From Botryococcus braunii (Eukaryota; Chlorophyta; Trebouxiophyceae), in the NCBI GenBank assembly GCA_002005505.1, contig MVGU01000945.1:160001-224000 (forward strand): a DNA stretch of 64,000 bases. Direction: 5' to 3'. This document shows positions 44,312-55,500 of this stretch, in pieces (the first letter of the stretch is position 1; every line of letters starts with the position of its first letter). A program made the translations under genes and the position numbers. Under the pieces are notes generated by a model. That model was given only the letters and a program-made list of their open reading frames with translations, ran no database searches and was not told the DNA's origin.

Positions 44312-44540
44312 GGGCCCCAGTTTAGTTGGCCAAACAAAGGTGGTTCTGAAGGTAATCCTGCAGAAGCCCATTCACCAGCTTATTACAATTTCAGACGCAC
44401 AATTCGGGCCTCTGACGAATGGAAAAAAACACACCAGGTTCAAAAAAATAGCCGTTGGGGCACGCCCCAACGTCGTCACCCAAACGGTAAAGGATGGAGT
44501 AGAAATCCATCCACATGTATCCAAGCTCTCTATCCTTAAA
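44312..44540 (+). other. Possible coding stretch in host DNA
   Basis: After an acceptor-like GATGCCACAG at 44302-44311 a plus-strand frame stays open for about 75 codons with protein-like composition (VVLKVILQKPIHQLITISDA, VGARPNVVTQTVKDGVEIHP). No clear donor or start was found and I recognise no family. It may be chance or an old mobile-element relic. Confidence 0.2.
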
Positions 44541-45278
44541 TTTTTTGTTTGTGTCTTGTGGCTCCTGCATCGCAGTGAACGGAACCGCACTGTCTGTTTC
44601 TGATTTCGCGGGTCACGTAACGTGACAGTACGGCGGGTTGTACGGCAGCTTCCTGCAGGTCCGTTCGGAATTCAGTGGAAGTGGAAAGTATGCAGATATG
44701 TGGCATATTTATTAAATTTTACCTTTTACAACGACTGTCGTTTGGCGAGAGGGATTGGCGGAGCTGGCTTAATTCATCAAGACGTTGGAGTGTGATCAGT
44801 CCTAGTTTGCACGGTTCGCCCATAGTTATGTGTTCGTTTTGGATGGATGGCTTCGCGGTATTAACTTCTTGGAATCTTTAGGAGTTTTGTTGGTGTGTGA
44901 TGCATAGGCAGTAGGCTTCAAGGTGGGTCTCACTGGGTTTCGGCGGTTTGGTTTGCATTGCCTGTTTAGCCGGCTACAAGCAACCCATAGGATACCTGCA
45001 CATGTTTCTAATGCTATTGTGTACCCAAAAGTGATCCAACATGTTGTGCCTGCATGTCGAGGGAGCGGAACTCTCCTGGTTGAGGGCCCAACTTGTACAG
45101 CTTAGTTTAAAAAACAATCATGATGCCAGAGAGGAAACGTACATACAGAGCACGTAGCATGCAATGCTGAATGAAGGATGGCAGCAGAGGTGGTGAAAGT
45201 TTTACCTTCCAAGTGCCTTCGATCAACTCAAGTTCAGCGTTTACGCCTCTGTCTTTCTCCTCTCCTTCTCCCTCTTCA

Positions 45279-45602
<324 letters not shown>

Positions 45603-45610
45603 GTCCAAAG

Positions 45611-45742
45611 GGGAAAGAGGTTGTCCACCCACAGGATTACAAGCCACCAAAGTCCAGAGTATCATGTAATGTGCTGGTTCAGTATGTAGAAGATGGCAGG
45701 CATGGTTTTTCTGTTGCATTGTTCAATTCTTTATCAAAGTGA
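45611..45742 (+). CDS. Possible terminal coding exon of a host gene
   Basis: Directly after the pyrimidine/TG tract, GTCCAAAG| could be an acceptor. The following frame is open for 43 codons and ends in TGA at 45740-45742 (GKEVVHPQDYKPPKSRVSCN, then VLVQYVEDGRHGFSVALFNS and LSK). It has mixed, globular-looking composition in contrast to its surroundings. No family recognised and no upstream exon proven, though 45171-45235 has a short open stretch on the same strand. Confidence 0.33.
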   Translation, partial: GKEVVHPQDYKPPKSRVSCNVLVQYVEDGRHGFSVALFNSLSK

Positions 45743-46410
45743 GGGCTCCCACATGTCAGCCGTTGAGGTGGCCATCTGTCACACATATGCATATACATAT
45801 ACATATATGTGTGTACTGTCATACATCAGTATGTATGGCCATCTGTTATACATATGCATATACACACATGCATACTGTCAGCGCAAGCTAACACAAGGTA
45901 TAAGAATCATCAATGCAATTGCCATTACATTGACTGAGTTAAGGGGAATGTTCCTTGACATGATGTGACCTTTCTGTGGCCAGGGGACCACAGACACTTG
46001 GACATTGCAGCCTGCCACATTCATTGAAATGTTGAAACCTAGTAAGGGCTGGCAACGGTGCAGCTTGAAGTTCAGGGTGTGCACGTTACTTTTTTTCGAT
46101 GTACTGCAGACCTAATGTTTCCTATAAGGTACATCTTTAGCTCAAGGCGCCAAAACGAGCGCTGGACATCAATGCACGGGGAAGGCTACACTGTTTTGAG
46201 CTAAAAGCGCTGTAACCTGCGCTTGTTTATTTAGCATTTGGCCTGGGGGTGAGGAGGGTAGGACAGAGAGGGAGGCAGGCACTTCATTTTCTGAACAAGA
46301 GGGGGGCGGGGGAGCGTTCCACTGGGAAGTTTCTGCTGTGCATGGCAGTGCAGTTCATCCATCTGTACAAATCAAGTTGGAAGTGCTTGTCTTTGAAGTG
46401 CATTGCTGTC
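45743..46410. other. Host DNA next to copia B; nothing assigned
   Basis: Contains a local direct repeat (GGCCATCTGT followed by CATATGCATATACA-like sequence near 45770 and 45837). No gene, RNA or mobile element could be supported. The last five bases, CTGTC, are the expected left target duplication of B. Confidence 0.5.
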
Positions 46411-46780
46411 TGTAAAAGGTTATGGGAAGTGGCGTATCCTGTAAGCAAGCAGACAGGTCGTAAGTTCGTGCCTCTCCAGCTACAGTCCTTGACGACTGTC
46501 TGCTCTTTTAGACACATGCAACTGCATGAACAAGACTGGCATCCTTATGTGCCCAGTATCTTTCCAAACCAGTTGCTCGACTATGCGGTGATCGCAGCTT
46601 TAATAGTCCTTTCACGCTAACGCGTAATCTAAATCAGATTGTACCTTATGTTCGAAATAGACCTCATCCGAACGTGTCTTGAGGTACCTTATGTGGATAG
46701 TGGACCCGTATCCTAATAATGTACATTTGAAGATCACCTAAAGCACAAGGCATTCTATAATGTATGTTCACAACTCAACA
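46411..46780 (-). repeat. 3' LTR of copia B, short form without intron
   Basis: 370 bp, on the minus strand TGTTGAG...CCTTTTACA. It matches the A LTR up to the end of the first leader copy (CTTACAG) and then continues at once with GATACGCCACTTCCC, the last exon. The 333-bp segment predicted as intron in A is absent. The TGTAA before the second copy is lost with it. The polypurine tract GGCAAGGGGAAG adjoins. Confidence 0.92.
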
Positions 46781-46800
46781 CTTCCCCTTGCCTGCATGCT

Positions 46801-47751
46801 TTATGTGTATCTTCTCAAACCTAGTGAATCACGATGACCAACAAACACGGGCTTAGCAAGTGGCTTGGTCATAATGTCTGCCACATTTCGAGCAGATTCT
46901 ACATAGAGGATATCTACCTGCCCAAGTGCCATAGCTTCCCTAGCATAGTGGAAGCTTACTGCAACATGCTTTGTGAATTTGGAATAAAGGGGGTTCCGTA
47001 AATTGGAAATGCATCCTTGGTTGTCACAGAAAATTTTGACTCTCCAAGGTGCAGCTCCAATCTCTTCCAAGAAGCCCCTAAGCCAGTTGGCTTCCTTCAC
47101 AATATGGCCGGCTGCCATAAACTCGGCTTGCACAGTTGAGGTAGCAACTGAGCTCTGCTTCTTGCTTCCCCAAACCACGGCACTACCATAGACTAATAGA
47201 ACATAGCCCGTGGTGGAATACCTGTGGTCCAGGTCCCCAGCATAGTCGGCATGAACATAGCCTTCTAGCTCAGGCCCCTTTCCACCCAGAGTAAGAGCTA
47301 ATTCTCTCGTATCTCTCAAGTACTTCAGCACTCGAATGGCCTCATTCCAGTGTGAGGTAGTGGGTGTCATTCTATACCTTGACAACACTCCAACCGCCTG
47401 AGAAATGTCAGGCCGGGTCGTATTGGCAATATATAGCAACGATCCAATCAACTCACAGTACCGATGACCAGGTGGCAGTGGGGTACCTGCCCCATGTGAC
47501 AAACCATCTGAGGACTCGGGTCTGCTGCTAGCCACGAAGTCCTTGGACATGGGGGTATCAACCACACGCCCATCATCAGCAACCCCAAACTTTTCCACAA
47601 GAGCATCAATCTTGGGAGTGCAACTCATGGAAATAGTGCTATGAACTCTATTGCGTAGGACCTGACACCCCAGGAAATCATTCACCTCTCCCAAATCATG
47701 GATGGTGAAGTCCTTCTTCAACAACTCTTTCCCCCACTCAATCTCTGCAAC
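46801..47751 (-). pseudogene. Copia B RT end and RNase H
   Basis: From the C insertion: EIEWGKELLKKDFTIHDLGE, DFLGCQVLRNRVHSTISMSC, HRYCELIGSLLYIANTTRPD, RNase H with STTGYVLLVYGSAVVWGSKK and CDNQGCISNLRNPLYSKFTK, ending NVADIMTKPLAKPVF and a stop. No lesion is seen in this piece; it is separated from the YVDD motif by element C. Confidence 0.9.
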
Positions 47752-48479
47752 TGTTATAATAGCGAAAGAACAATTAGTGACTTTTCCTCAGAAGAGTAAT
47801 AGTGGTCAGGCTTCTCTAAAGCAATCACTGTGAACAATCTCAGAGGTTGAGTAGTGGATGGCAGAACTCTAGAGTTCTGCCGTAATTGATCTAGACTGAT
47901 TCCACTTAGGAGAAAGAGAGTAATGCAATTTGACACGTTTTTGCTAGAAAGGATATAAGCAGCCGGCATGAAGGGCTCGGCACTTGTTTGGGACTGAAAG
48001 AGCACTCCGGGTGCTTATCTCTGATCAGTTGCCTCAAGTGACAACACATAGTCGGGCTCTGCTTGCTCTCCTACACACAGCAAGAGACCCGACCGAGCTT
48101 AACACCCTTCGTGCCGGGACTTACAGGTAAAGTGCTGCATCTTAGTGTGACTTGTATGAACAATTGATTAGGAAGAGGTCTAGATAAGAGTATTAGAATG
48201 TTGCTAATGCTTGGCTCATCGAACAATGGTAATGCGGACTATCTGTCGATGCGTAGAAGAGGTAGTTTGAATTCCTTGGCGTTGAGAGAGAGCAAGAAGC
48301 AATGTAAGGACTTGTTTGGGACTGAAAGAGCACTCCGGGTGCTTATCTCTGATCAGTTGCCTCAAGTGACAACACATAGTCGGGCTCTGCTTGCTCTCCT
48401 ACACACAGCAAGAGACCCGACCGAGCTTAACACCCTTCGTGCCGGGACTTACAGGGAACATTACGCCCAGAATTGTACA
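47752..48479 (+). repeat. 5' LTR of copia C with duplicated leader block and intron signals
   Basis: The leader block occurs as two identical 145-bp copies, 47982-48126 and 48310-48454. Copy one ends TTACAG|GTAAAG and copy two TTACAG|GGAACA, giving a GT-AG intron of 328 bp (48127-48454) containing copy two. TGTAA at 48303-48307 lies 2 nt before copy two. The last exon is 25 nt. The start of the block (ACTTGTTTGGGACT) is shared with element D. Confidence 0.87.
47953..47982 (+). promoter_or_regulatory. TATA box and predicted RNA start in the C LTR
   Basis: GATATAAGC at 47952-47960 lies about 28 bp upstream of 47982, the first base of leader copy one. This is the normal TATA-to-start distance and places transcription start at copy one, not copy two. 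The same arrangement is in the 3' LTR at about 60952. Confidence 0.65.
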
Positions 48480-48495
48480 GGTTATGGGCCCACCA
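48480..48495 (+). promoter_or_regulatory. Primer binding site of copia C
   Basis: GGTTATGGGCCCACCA follows the LTR directly. It matches, as complement, the anticodon stem-loop of plant-type initiator tRNA-Met over 15-16 nt (the CACC end fits the plant rather than the animal sequence as I recall them). It implies an internal tRNA fragment as primer. Confidence 0.7.
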
Positions 48496-48536
48496 ACTCT
48501 TGAGCTGGGCAACTGAAAGTATGTTCCGAGCCTACG

Positions 48537-49061
48537 ATGGGACGAACGAAGCAGAGCGGAAGGATGTCGACCGGCGGTAAAAGACCTTTTATTCCCCCAC
48601 CTCCTTCACCACCTACTTATGATAGCCTGAGGCGAGCTGGAGGAGATACGGGACCGAGAACACCAGAAGAACGAGCATTTATAGTGAAGGATTTTGTCAG
48701 CCGCGCGTACGGACTGGGCAAAGTCGAACAGCCTCAGTGGTTCAGACGACGATTCTCTGTTTACCCAGCCTACAAAGTAACTGCGTGGGAGTGTTCATTC
48801 ATCAACGCGGATCCAGGCTTCGTCACGCGAGCATTATTTGAGCGGCATCTACAACAGATCGGAGGACCCAGCAAACCCGAGTATTGGGAAGAAAGGGCAG
48901 CCTACACAGCAGTGGAGTGTGCTCTCGCCACTCTTGACGAGGACTTCCTACTTTCCCTTCTGGGCAGCAGAAAAGGATTCAGCCCAGAGGAGTGGTGCAC
49001 GGACACAGATAACGGAGACGAAGACGGGGACTCGCAGCGTTCAGAACCTAACGCAGACTGA
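48537..49061 (+). CDS. Upstream ORF of copia C, function unknown
   Basis: 174 codons between the primer site and Gag, starting ATG GGA CGA. A basic start (MGRTKQSGRM) and a poly-Pro segment (FIPPPPSPPTYDSL) are followed by a compact Trp/Phe/Tyr-rich region (VEQPQWFRRRFSVYPAYKVT, EERAAYTAVECALATLDEDF) and an acidic end. It stops 16 bp before the Gag ATG and is in another frame. I do not recognise it. Copia F has a much larger unrelated-looking extension at the same place, while A has none. Confidence 0.6.
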   Translation: MGRTKQSGRMSTGGKRPFIPPPPSPPTYDSLRRAGGDTGPRTPEERAFIVKDFVSRAYGLGKVEQPQWFRRRFSVYPAYKVTAWECSFINADPGFVTRALFERHLQQIGGPSKPEYWEERAAYTAVECALATLDEDFLLSLLGSRKGFSPEEWCTDTDNGDEDGDSQRSEPNAD

Positions 49062-49077
49062 GTGACATTCGAGCAAC

Positions 49078-51949
49078 ATGGCGAGAAAGAGATCTAAATC
49101 AAGAGAGCCATCAGAGGAGAAGCCCACAACAGAGGAGGCGTCTACATCGTCTCCCACACGACAGCCGTGTACACCCAGCACATCAAAGGGCGAGGGAGAT
49201 GTACTTCCCAAGGTCATAGCCACCCAAGTCAAGGTGCATATTAAGCTGGATCGTCACGGCACAAATTTTGTGGTATGGGACAATGCCTTTACTGCGGCCA
49301 ATAGTGCTAAGGGTTCTTTTCCTGCCATTCAATCAGCCATGCCTGGGACTATCCATAATGCGGCTGCCATGCTTCTGCTGTATGAGTCAGTTCCAGAGGA
49401 ATGGTTAGGAGAAGTGTCAAGTAAGCCGTCAGCATATGATGCATATCTGTTCATTTGCAAGAAATTTGTTGGTGGTTACAACACTCAAGCCAATGCAGAC
49501 TGGCTGAAGGAAATGTCAAGAGGGATGAGACGTGGAGAAACGATCTCTCAGTATGTGTCTAGAATGATAAATCTCAAAAGCTGCTTGAAACGCAACGGAC
49601 ATGACCTCTTGGATGGTCATGTGGCCACTCAGATAGTGCAGGGACTGCCAGCAGCAGCTAATCCTCCCGGGCTGTTACCCACTGCAGTAGCTTACCCCCT
49701 GGATGAACTGGCAGCTCTCATTTCAACCACTGCAGAGGCTTCTGGCTACAACGATGATGGAGAACAGCCTGCCATGGTGTTGAAAGCAATGCCTGCTCAA
49801 CTAGAGACTGCTTCAGCCCCTTCCACTAGCGGGGCCAATCCCTCCAAACAGCCAGCAGACACAGAATCAAGGGGAGAAGTGAGAGGCACGTGCAACTACT
49901 GCCACAGGAAAGGCCATTTTTGGAGAGACTGCCGCAAACGTCAAAGGGATGCAGAGACACAACGCAATGTGGTGGCAGCTGTACAACAAATTGCTGCCAT
50001 GTGGCCCCAAGGACAGTTTCCTGGTGCACCCCAGCCACCTCCAAGCGTGCAGCATGCATTCCCAGGCACTGGAGCGTTCCCACTGCTGCACCCTCCTCCA
50101 GGCCCACCTTCTCCTCCCTCAGAAGGTATGCCATACGTGGTATCTTATAATGTGCTGGATGGCAGTAAACACCAACAGTCCAAACAGTCGTGGCTTGTGG
50201 ACAGTGGAGCGTCTGTACATCTTGTGAACAACCTTTCCCTGCTGCATGCCCCCACAGTACATGACCACCCTATTCCACTGCTGCTCGCTACATCTGATGC
50301 CACTGGGGGTATTGTTGCTACTGGGTCAGTGTGTCTCATGTCCTCTCAGCATATTCCAGTGTGGCTGCATCATGTCCAGTGTGTTCCCTCAGCCACCACC
50401 AATATTTTATCAGTATCTGCTGCTCTGCGTGATGGAATCCGGTTCAGTACAGATAGACTGGGAGCATTCACTGCTGTCTCAGGACCGAGTGGTTGGGAGA
50501 TGCCTGTGAAACCAGAGAATGGGCTCTATTATATCCATAACTGCCTCCCAGTAGCACCAGTGAAGGTTCCTTATTCAGTAAAAGCTGCTCTGAAGAAGAA
50601 ATGCTCCAGTGGTCAAAGCCATGACTGTGCCAAACGTTTCCTGTGGCACAGCAGATTGGGACACCCAGGAGATCCATGGATGAAGCGCTTGAGCAGTGAG
50701 CAACTGGTTACTGGACTAGACACCTTAATGTCCCCTTGTGAAAAGTGTCCTAAGTACTTTGAAGCATGCATTGAGGGGAAGCATGCACGTCCCCCATTTG
50801 GTGAAAGCTCTAGACCTGCTGAGAAACCACTTGACAGAATCCACATCGACACTGTGGGCCCCATATCACCAGCAGCCATTACTGGGGAACGCTTTTGGGT
50901 AACTGTAACTGATGAGGCATCTAGATGGAAGGCAGTGCTGCCAGTGAAGTCAAAAGATGTCATTGGAGCTGTTGTCAGAGACCTAATCGTGTATTGGCAA
51001 ACTGAGAAGGAAACTACAGTGAAGTGCATCCGCTGTGACAGAGGCACAGAGTTCTTAAATGCCAAGTTCAAGGAATTTTGTGCATCCCAGGGCACTAAGC
51101 TGGAGACATCTGCCCCATATACCCCTCAGCAGCATGGAGTTGCTGAGAGAGCCAACAGAACCCTAAAGGAGCTGACCAGAACCCTTCTAAATTTTGCTGC
51201 AGCAAGCCCTGTCATGTGGAAGGAAGCCCTGGAGACAGCCTGCACCCTCCTAAATATGGGACCCAGCACAGGCAGGCCCCTATCTCCCTGTGAAATGTTC
51301 ATGGGATATAAACCAGATGTATCCTTGCTGCGCACATGGGGATGCCTTGCATTTGTGCACGTTCCTGATCAGCAGAGGGGGGTTTTTGCACCAAAGGCTG
51401 TGGCTGGGATGTTCACTGGTTACTCTCCAGTGTCAAAGGCATACCGTGTCTATATGGGAGGGGGGATCTGGAGAGAGAGCAGAGATGTCCAATTTGTAGA
51501 ACACATTCGAGGAGCTACTCGGGTGGGAATGGCAGCTCTCCCTGACCAGCCCCAGCAGTTCTCATACCCTGAAGACCTACCAGGGCAAATGTACAGCAGC
51601 AACCCAGTGAGGTCATTGCCACAAAGTAGCGCGCAGAATCAGACTGTCAGCAGCCCATGCTCCAGCATTAGACCTGACAGCTCCTTCCCAGTACCCTCTG
51701 ACCAGGCTGCAACTGAGCCTGATAGTCAGGGGAAGTCTTCCCAAGAGGAGGGCATCCCCAATGTGACTCCTGAATCAAGCACGGGAGAACAGCAGCCGGA
51801 CTTGGATCAGTCCGGGACTCTGGACGCAATTCAACGACTGGCGCGAGGAAGTTCGGACAGCGGGCAACACCAACGGATATTAGATCGAGCACAGCAGTCA
51901 CTGCGTAACACTCTTCCGGCAATGACCATTCCGCCTCCGGATGGACTGT
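49078..51949 (+). CDS. Copia C Gag, protease, integrase
   Basis: The ATG at 49078 (MARKRSKSREPSEEKPTTEE) opens an intact frame of 957 codons up to element E. Gag includes ADWLKEMSRGMRRGETISQY and the knuckle CNYCHRKGHFWRDC (about residue 272). Protease has WLVDSGASVHLVNNLSLLHA. Integrase has FLWHSRLGHPGDPWMKRLSS, CIEGKHARPPFGE, HIDTVGPISPAAITGERFWV, CDRGTEFLNAKFKEFC and TPQQHGVAERANRTLKELT. A long Ser/Gln-rich linker follows. All catalytic residues are present. It continues after E at 58352. Confidence 0.9.
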
Positions 51950-52577
51950 TATAGTGGCAAAGGAAGAGAGAGAGAGACGAGACACCAGTCAGGTTAGAGC
52001 ATTCAGCGGAATCTGTTACAAGCCGGTCAGCACCGGGACTTCCTTCGACGCCAAGACGCGTGCCACTTTCCAGAGCCTTCATTTCAGGACCCGGCAGCTT
52101 CCTGCCCAAAATCCTACACATTTCAGGACCTGGCAGCTTCCTGCCGTTACAACTTCCCCCTCTCCTACATGGGAGCGTCCTCGCTCACATCAGAGCAGTC
52201 ATCACGAGCAAGACTCTGTAAGGTAAGAGTTCTTCAAGCAGTGTCCTGTAGTCTACACTCAAGCAACAATATTTTTTTACACACATAGCTTAGGCGACAA
52301 ATTTGTTGAGCCTCCAATGGTGAGGTACGCCAGGGTACGTCAGTGAGCTTTGTTCATCATCATTCATTGCTTGAAATTGTCATGGCGGGCTTCAAAGTGG
52401 ATCGATGATCTACACTTAACATCATGCGCGCGCGATACAGCTCACCGTACTGAACTTCCCACTTGTATAACAACGGGGTGACACGCGGGGAGCAACTAAG
52501 CCCTTCTCCCTCCCCCCGGCGGGCAGCCATGCTGTACCCGCAACAAACAAGTGCAGGAAAAGATCGCCTCTCCGTGT
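51950..52577 (-). repeat. 3' LTR and 3' untranslated region of gypsy E
   Basis: LTR 51950-52151, preceded on the element strand by polypurine GAGAGGGGGAAGT (52164-52152). 52165-52577 is untranslated sequence after the Pol stop; nothing else seen. Confidence 0.88.
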
Positions 52578-55500
52578 CTAAGTCCGCCTCTTCTTAGGCG
52601 CAGTATTCGTAGTTGCTGAGGCATGCGCATTACTTCGCTTCTTAGTACCGTTGCCTGCAGCCGCGACACCTTGCGTGCGCTTCCTTGTTCCCACCTTCTC
52701 ATTGAGAGCGCGACCAGCCCAGTACTCCTGGACAACCTCTTGGGCATGTTCTATTAATCCTGCTTCCGGTTCCCATGAATTACGCTCAGGCCCGTAGCCT
52801 TTCCATTTTACCAAGTATTCTTTCTTCGGCGCATGGTGCGCAGCCTTCTTCTCTCGATGCATCAAAATACACTCCACCTCGTATTCCCAATCACCATCAA
52901 TCCAATCTGGCGGAGGTGAGGGAGCCACATTGACACCCTTATGATATGGCTTCAACAGCGACACATGAAACACATTGTGAATGGTGTACTCATCAGGCAA
53001 CTCCAGCCTATATGCAACAGCGCCAATCCTAGCCAAAATCTTGAATGGCCCAATGAAACGAGGCAAAAACTTCTTGGTGCCAGGATGCTTCCAACGAATA
53101 TTCTTAGTGGACAAGAGTACTTCTTGCCCAACTTCATACTCAACATGTCTGCGCCCCTGGTTAGCATAAGTGCGCTGCCTATCTTGTGCCTCAATCAGGT
53201 TGCGCTTCGCTAACGCGAGATCATCATGCAACTTTATAGCAAATCTTTTAGCCGACGGAAAAGTGGTCCCAGAAATCACTGCAAACGGCTCAATAGGATC
53301 CTCCCCATACACCAACCGGAATGGAGTTGTGCGAACGGATTCTTGATAAGCATTGTTATAAGCGAATTGTGCGGCTGGCACATGCACATCCCAATCATGT
53401 TGTGTAGGACTAACATAATGCCGCAACATGTCTTCCACAATGCGATTCACACGCTCAGTTTGGCCATCAGTCTGTGGATGATAAGCCGTTGAAAAGACAG
53501 ACCTCGTGCCCAAAATTTTAAACAACGCTTTAGTGAAGGCACTCGTGAACACCGTTCCGCGATCAGTCAACACCTCTTTAGGCATACCGTGCAGCTTAAA
53601 CACACGATCCACAAACACATCAGCAAGACCTTCAGCAGACAGCTGATCAGTTGTTGGGATGAAATGCGCATATTTAGACAGTCTGTCCACAACCACAAGG
53701 ATAGCATCATTCCCGTTCACCGTTTTGGGTAAGTCAGTAATAAAATCCATGGAGATGCTTTCCCACCTTCGTGAAGGAATTGGTAGAGGCTGCAGCAGAC
53801 CAGCTGGCAGTGAGGTATCCACCTTGTTGCGCTGGCACGCATCGCAAACGCGAAGAAAATCTTCAACACCTTCCCTCAGCTTCGGCCACCAAAAATACCG
53901 TTGTATTTTCTCCAACATTTTAGTCCGGCCCACATGGCCTGCCTGTGGCACTTCATGGTTTTCTTTGAGAATGGCTTCTTTGAGCTCTTTATCTTTACCA
54001 TCTGCCATTTCGGGAACATACATTGCTTTTCCACGGAACCAGTAACCATCTTTAGCGACCAACGTCGCTCTTTGTCTTTTACGCCCATCCCTTAGAAGAT
54101 GATCCTTCTCATACGCGGTCCGTATGCGGTGCAACCAGTCTTCCCCCTCGGGGCACCACATGGTGAACCCATCCGGGCACGCGTCGCCCGAGTCACTTGC
54201 TGCTCCAGGGACCACCCCACCTAATGGCGGGGCCGTACCGCCTCCAGTGGAACGCGCCCCCTTGCGCGTAAGTACAGCACACCTAATACGATGACCTATG
54301 CCGCGCCCCCCCATCGCGACCCTATGCTGAACAGAGCCCCTAGGAGTGTGCACCAAAGAACTAACGACGAACGCTGGATTCCTACTCAAAGGGTCCGCAA
54401 CATTAGTACGACCGGGCTCATACTTCCACTCTATAGAGTACATCTGGAGCAACTCCGACCACCTGGCTTGCCGAGGGCTCAAAACCGATTGGGACGGCAA
54501 AAACGTGTTTGCTGCATGATCAGTGACCACTTCAAAGGGTTTCCCAAGGAGATAACATCGCCAATCAGTCAATGCCATACACACTGCAGCCAACTCTTGC
54601 TCGGTGACATGATAATTTCTCTCAGCATCAGAAAATTTCCGGCTCATATAGGCACATGGGCGTCCATTTTGCTCAAGCACAGCACCAACACCATTCTTTG
54701 AGGCATCACACACGACCCGAAACTTAGGCGCATCCGGGGAGAGATCAGGGATTGCCAACACTGGGGCATTTGTGATGGCCCACTTCAACCCATCAAAAGC
54801 TTTTTGACATGCATCGGTCCACAGCCAAGGGACACCTTTTCGCAATAAGTGATTCAACGGGGCAGCAAGTTGGCTATACCCTTGTACAAATTTCCGCGAA
54901 AAATTGCAGAGGCCCAAAAACTGTCGTACCTCAGTGGCCGTCGTCGGTACGACCCACTTCATCACTGCTGCGACTTTATCCGGATCAATCTTGATTCCAT
55001 GCTTCCCCACAATAAAGCCAAGATAGCGTAGTTCAGGCTGACAAAAAGAACACTTCTTTAGCTTCACAAACAATTTCTCTTCACGTAGGCGCTCGAAAAC
55101 TTTTTGCAAATGCTCTTTTTGCTCTTCCTCGGTTTTAGAGAAGATCAAAACATCATCAAGGTACACTACCACAAAGCCTTCAGCCACAAAGTCATGGAAT
55201 ACGCGATTCATCATACGTTGAAAAGTAGCGGGGGCATTTGTCAAACCGAAGGGTAGAACTTTGAACTCATAATGGCCAAAAGGGACACGGAAAGCAGTTT
55301 TGGGAACATCTTCCTCTTGCAAGCGAATTTGGTGATAGCCAGAGAGTAAATCAAGACTTGTAAAGCACACAGCACCTTGCAGTTTATCAAGCAACTCATC
55401 AATCCGCGGGAGAGGATAACGATCAGGGACAGTAATGCGGTTTAACGCACGATAGTCGATAACCATACGCAACGTGTCATCCTTTTTCTTCACAAACAGA

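Noticed and set aside
46249..46620. Plus-strand ORF of 123 codons
   Set aside because: It joins host flank to antisense sequence of the B LTR; similar antisense ORFs occur in the A LTRs.
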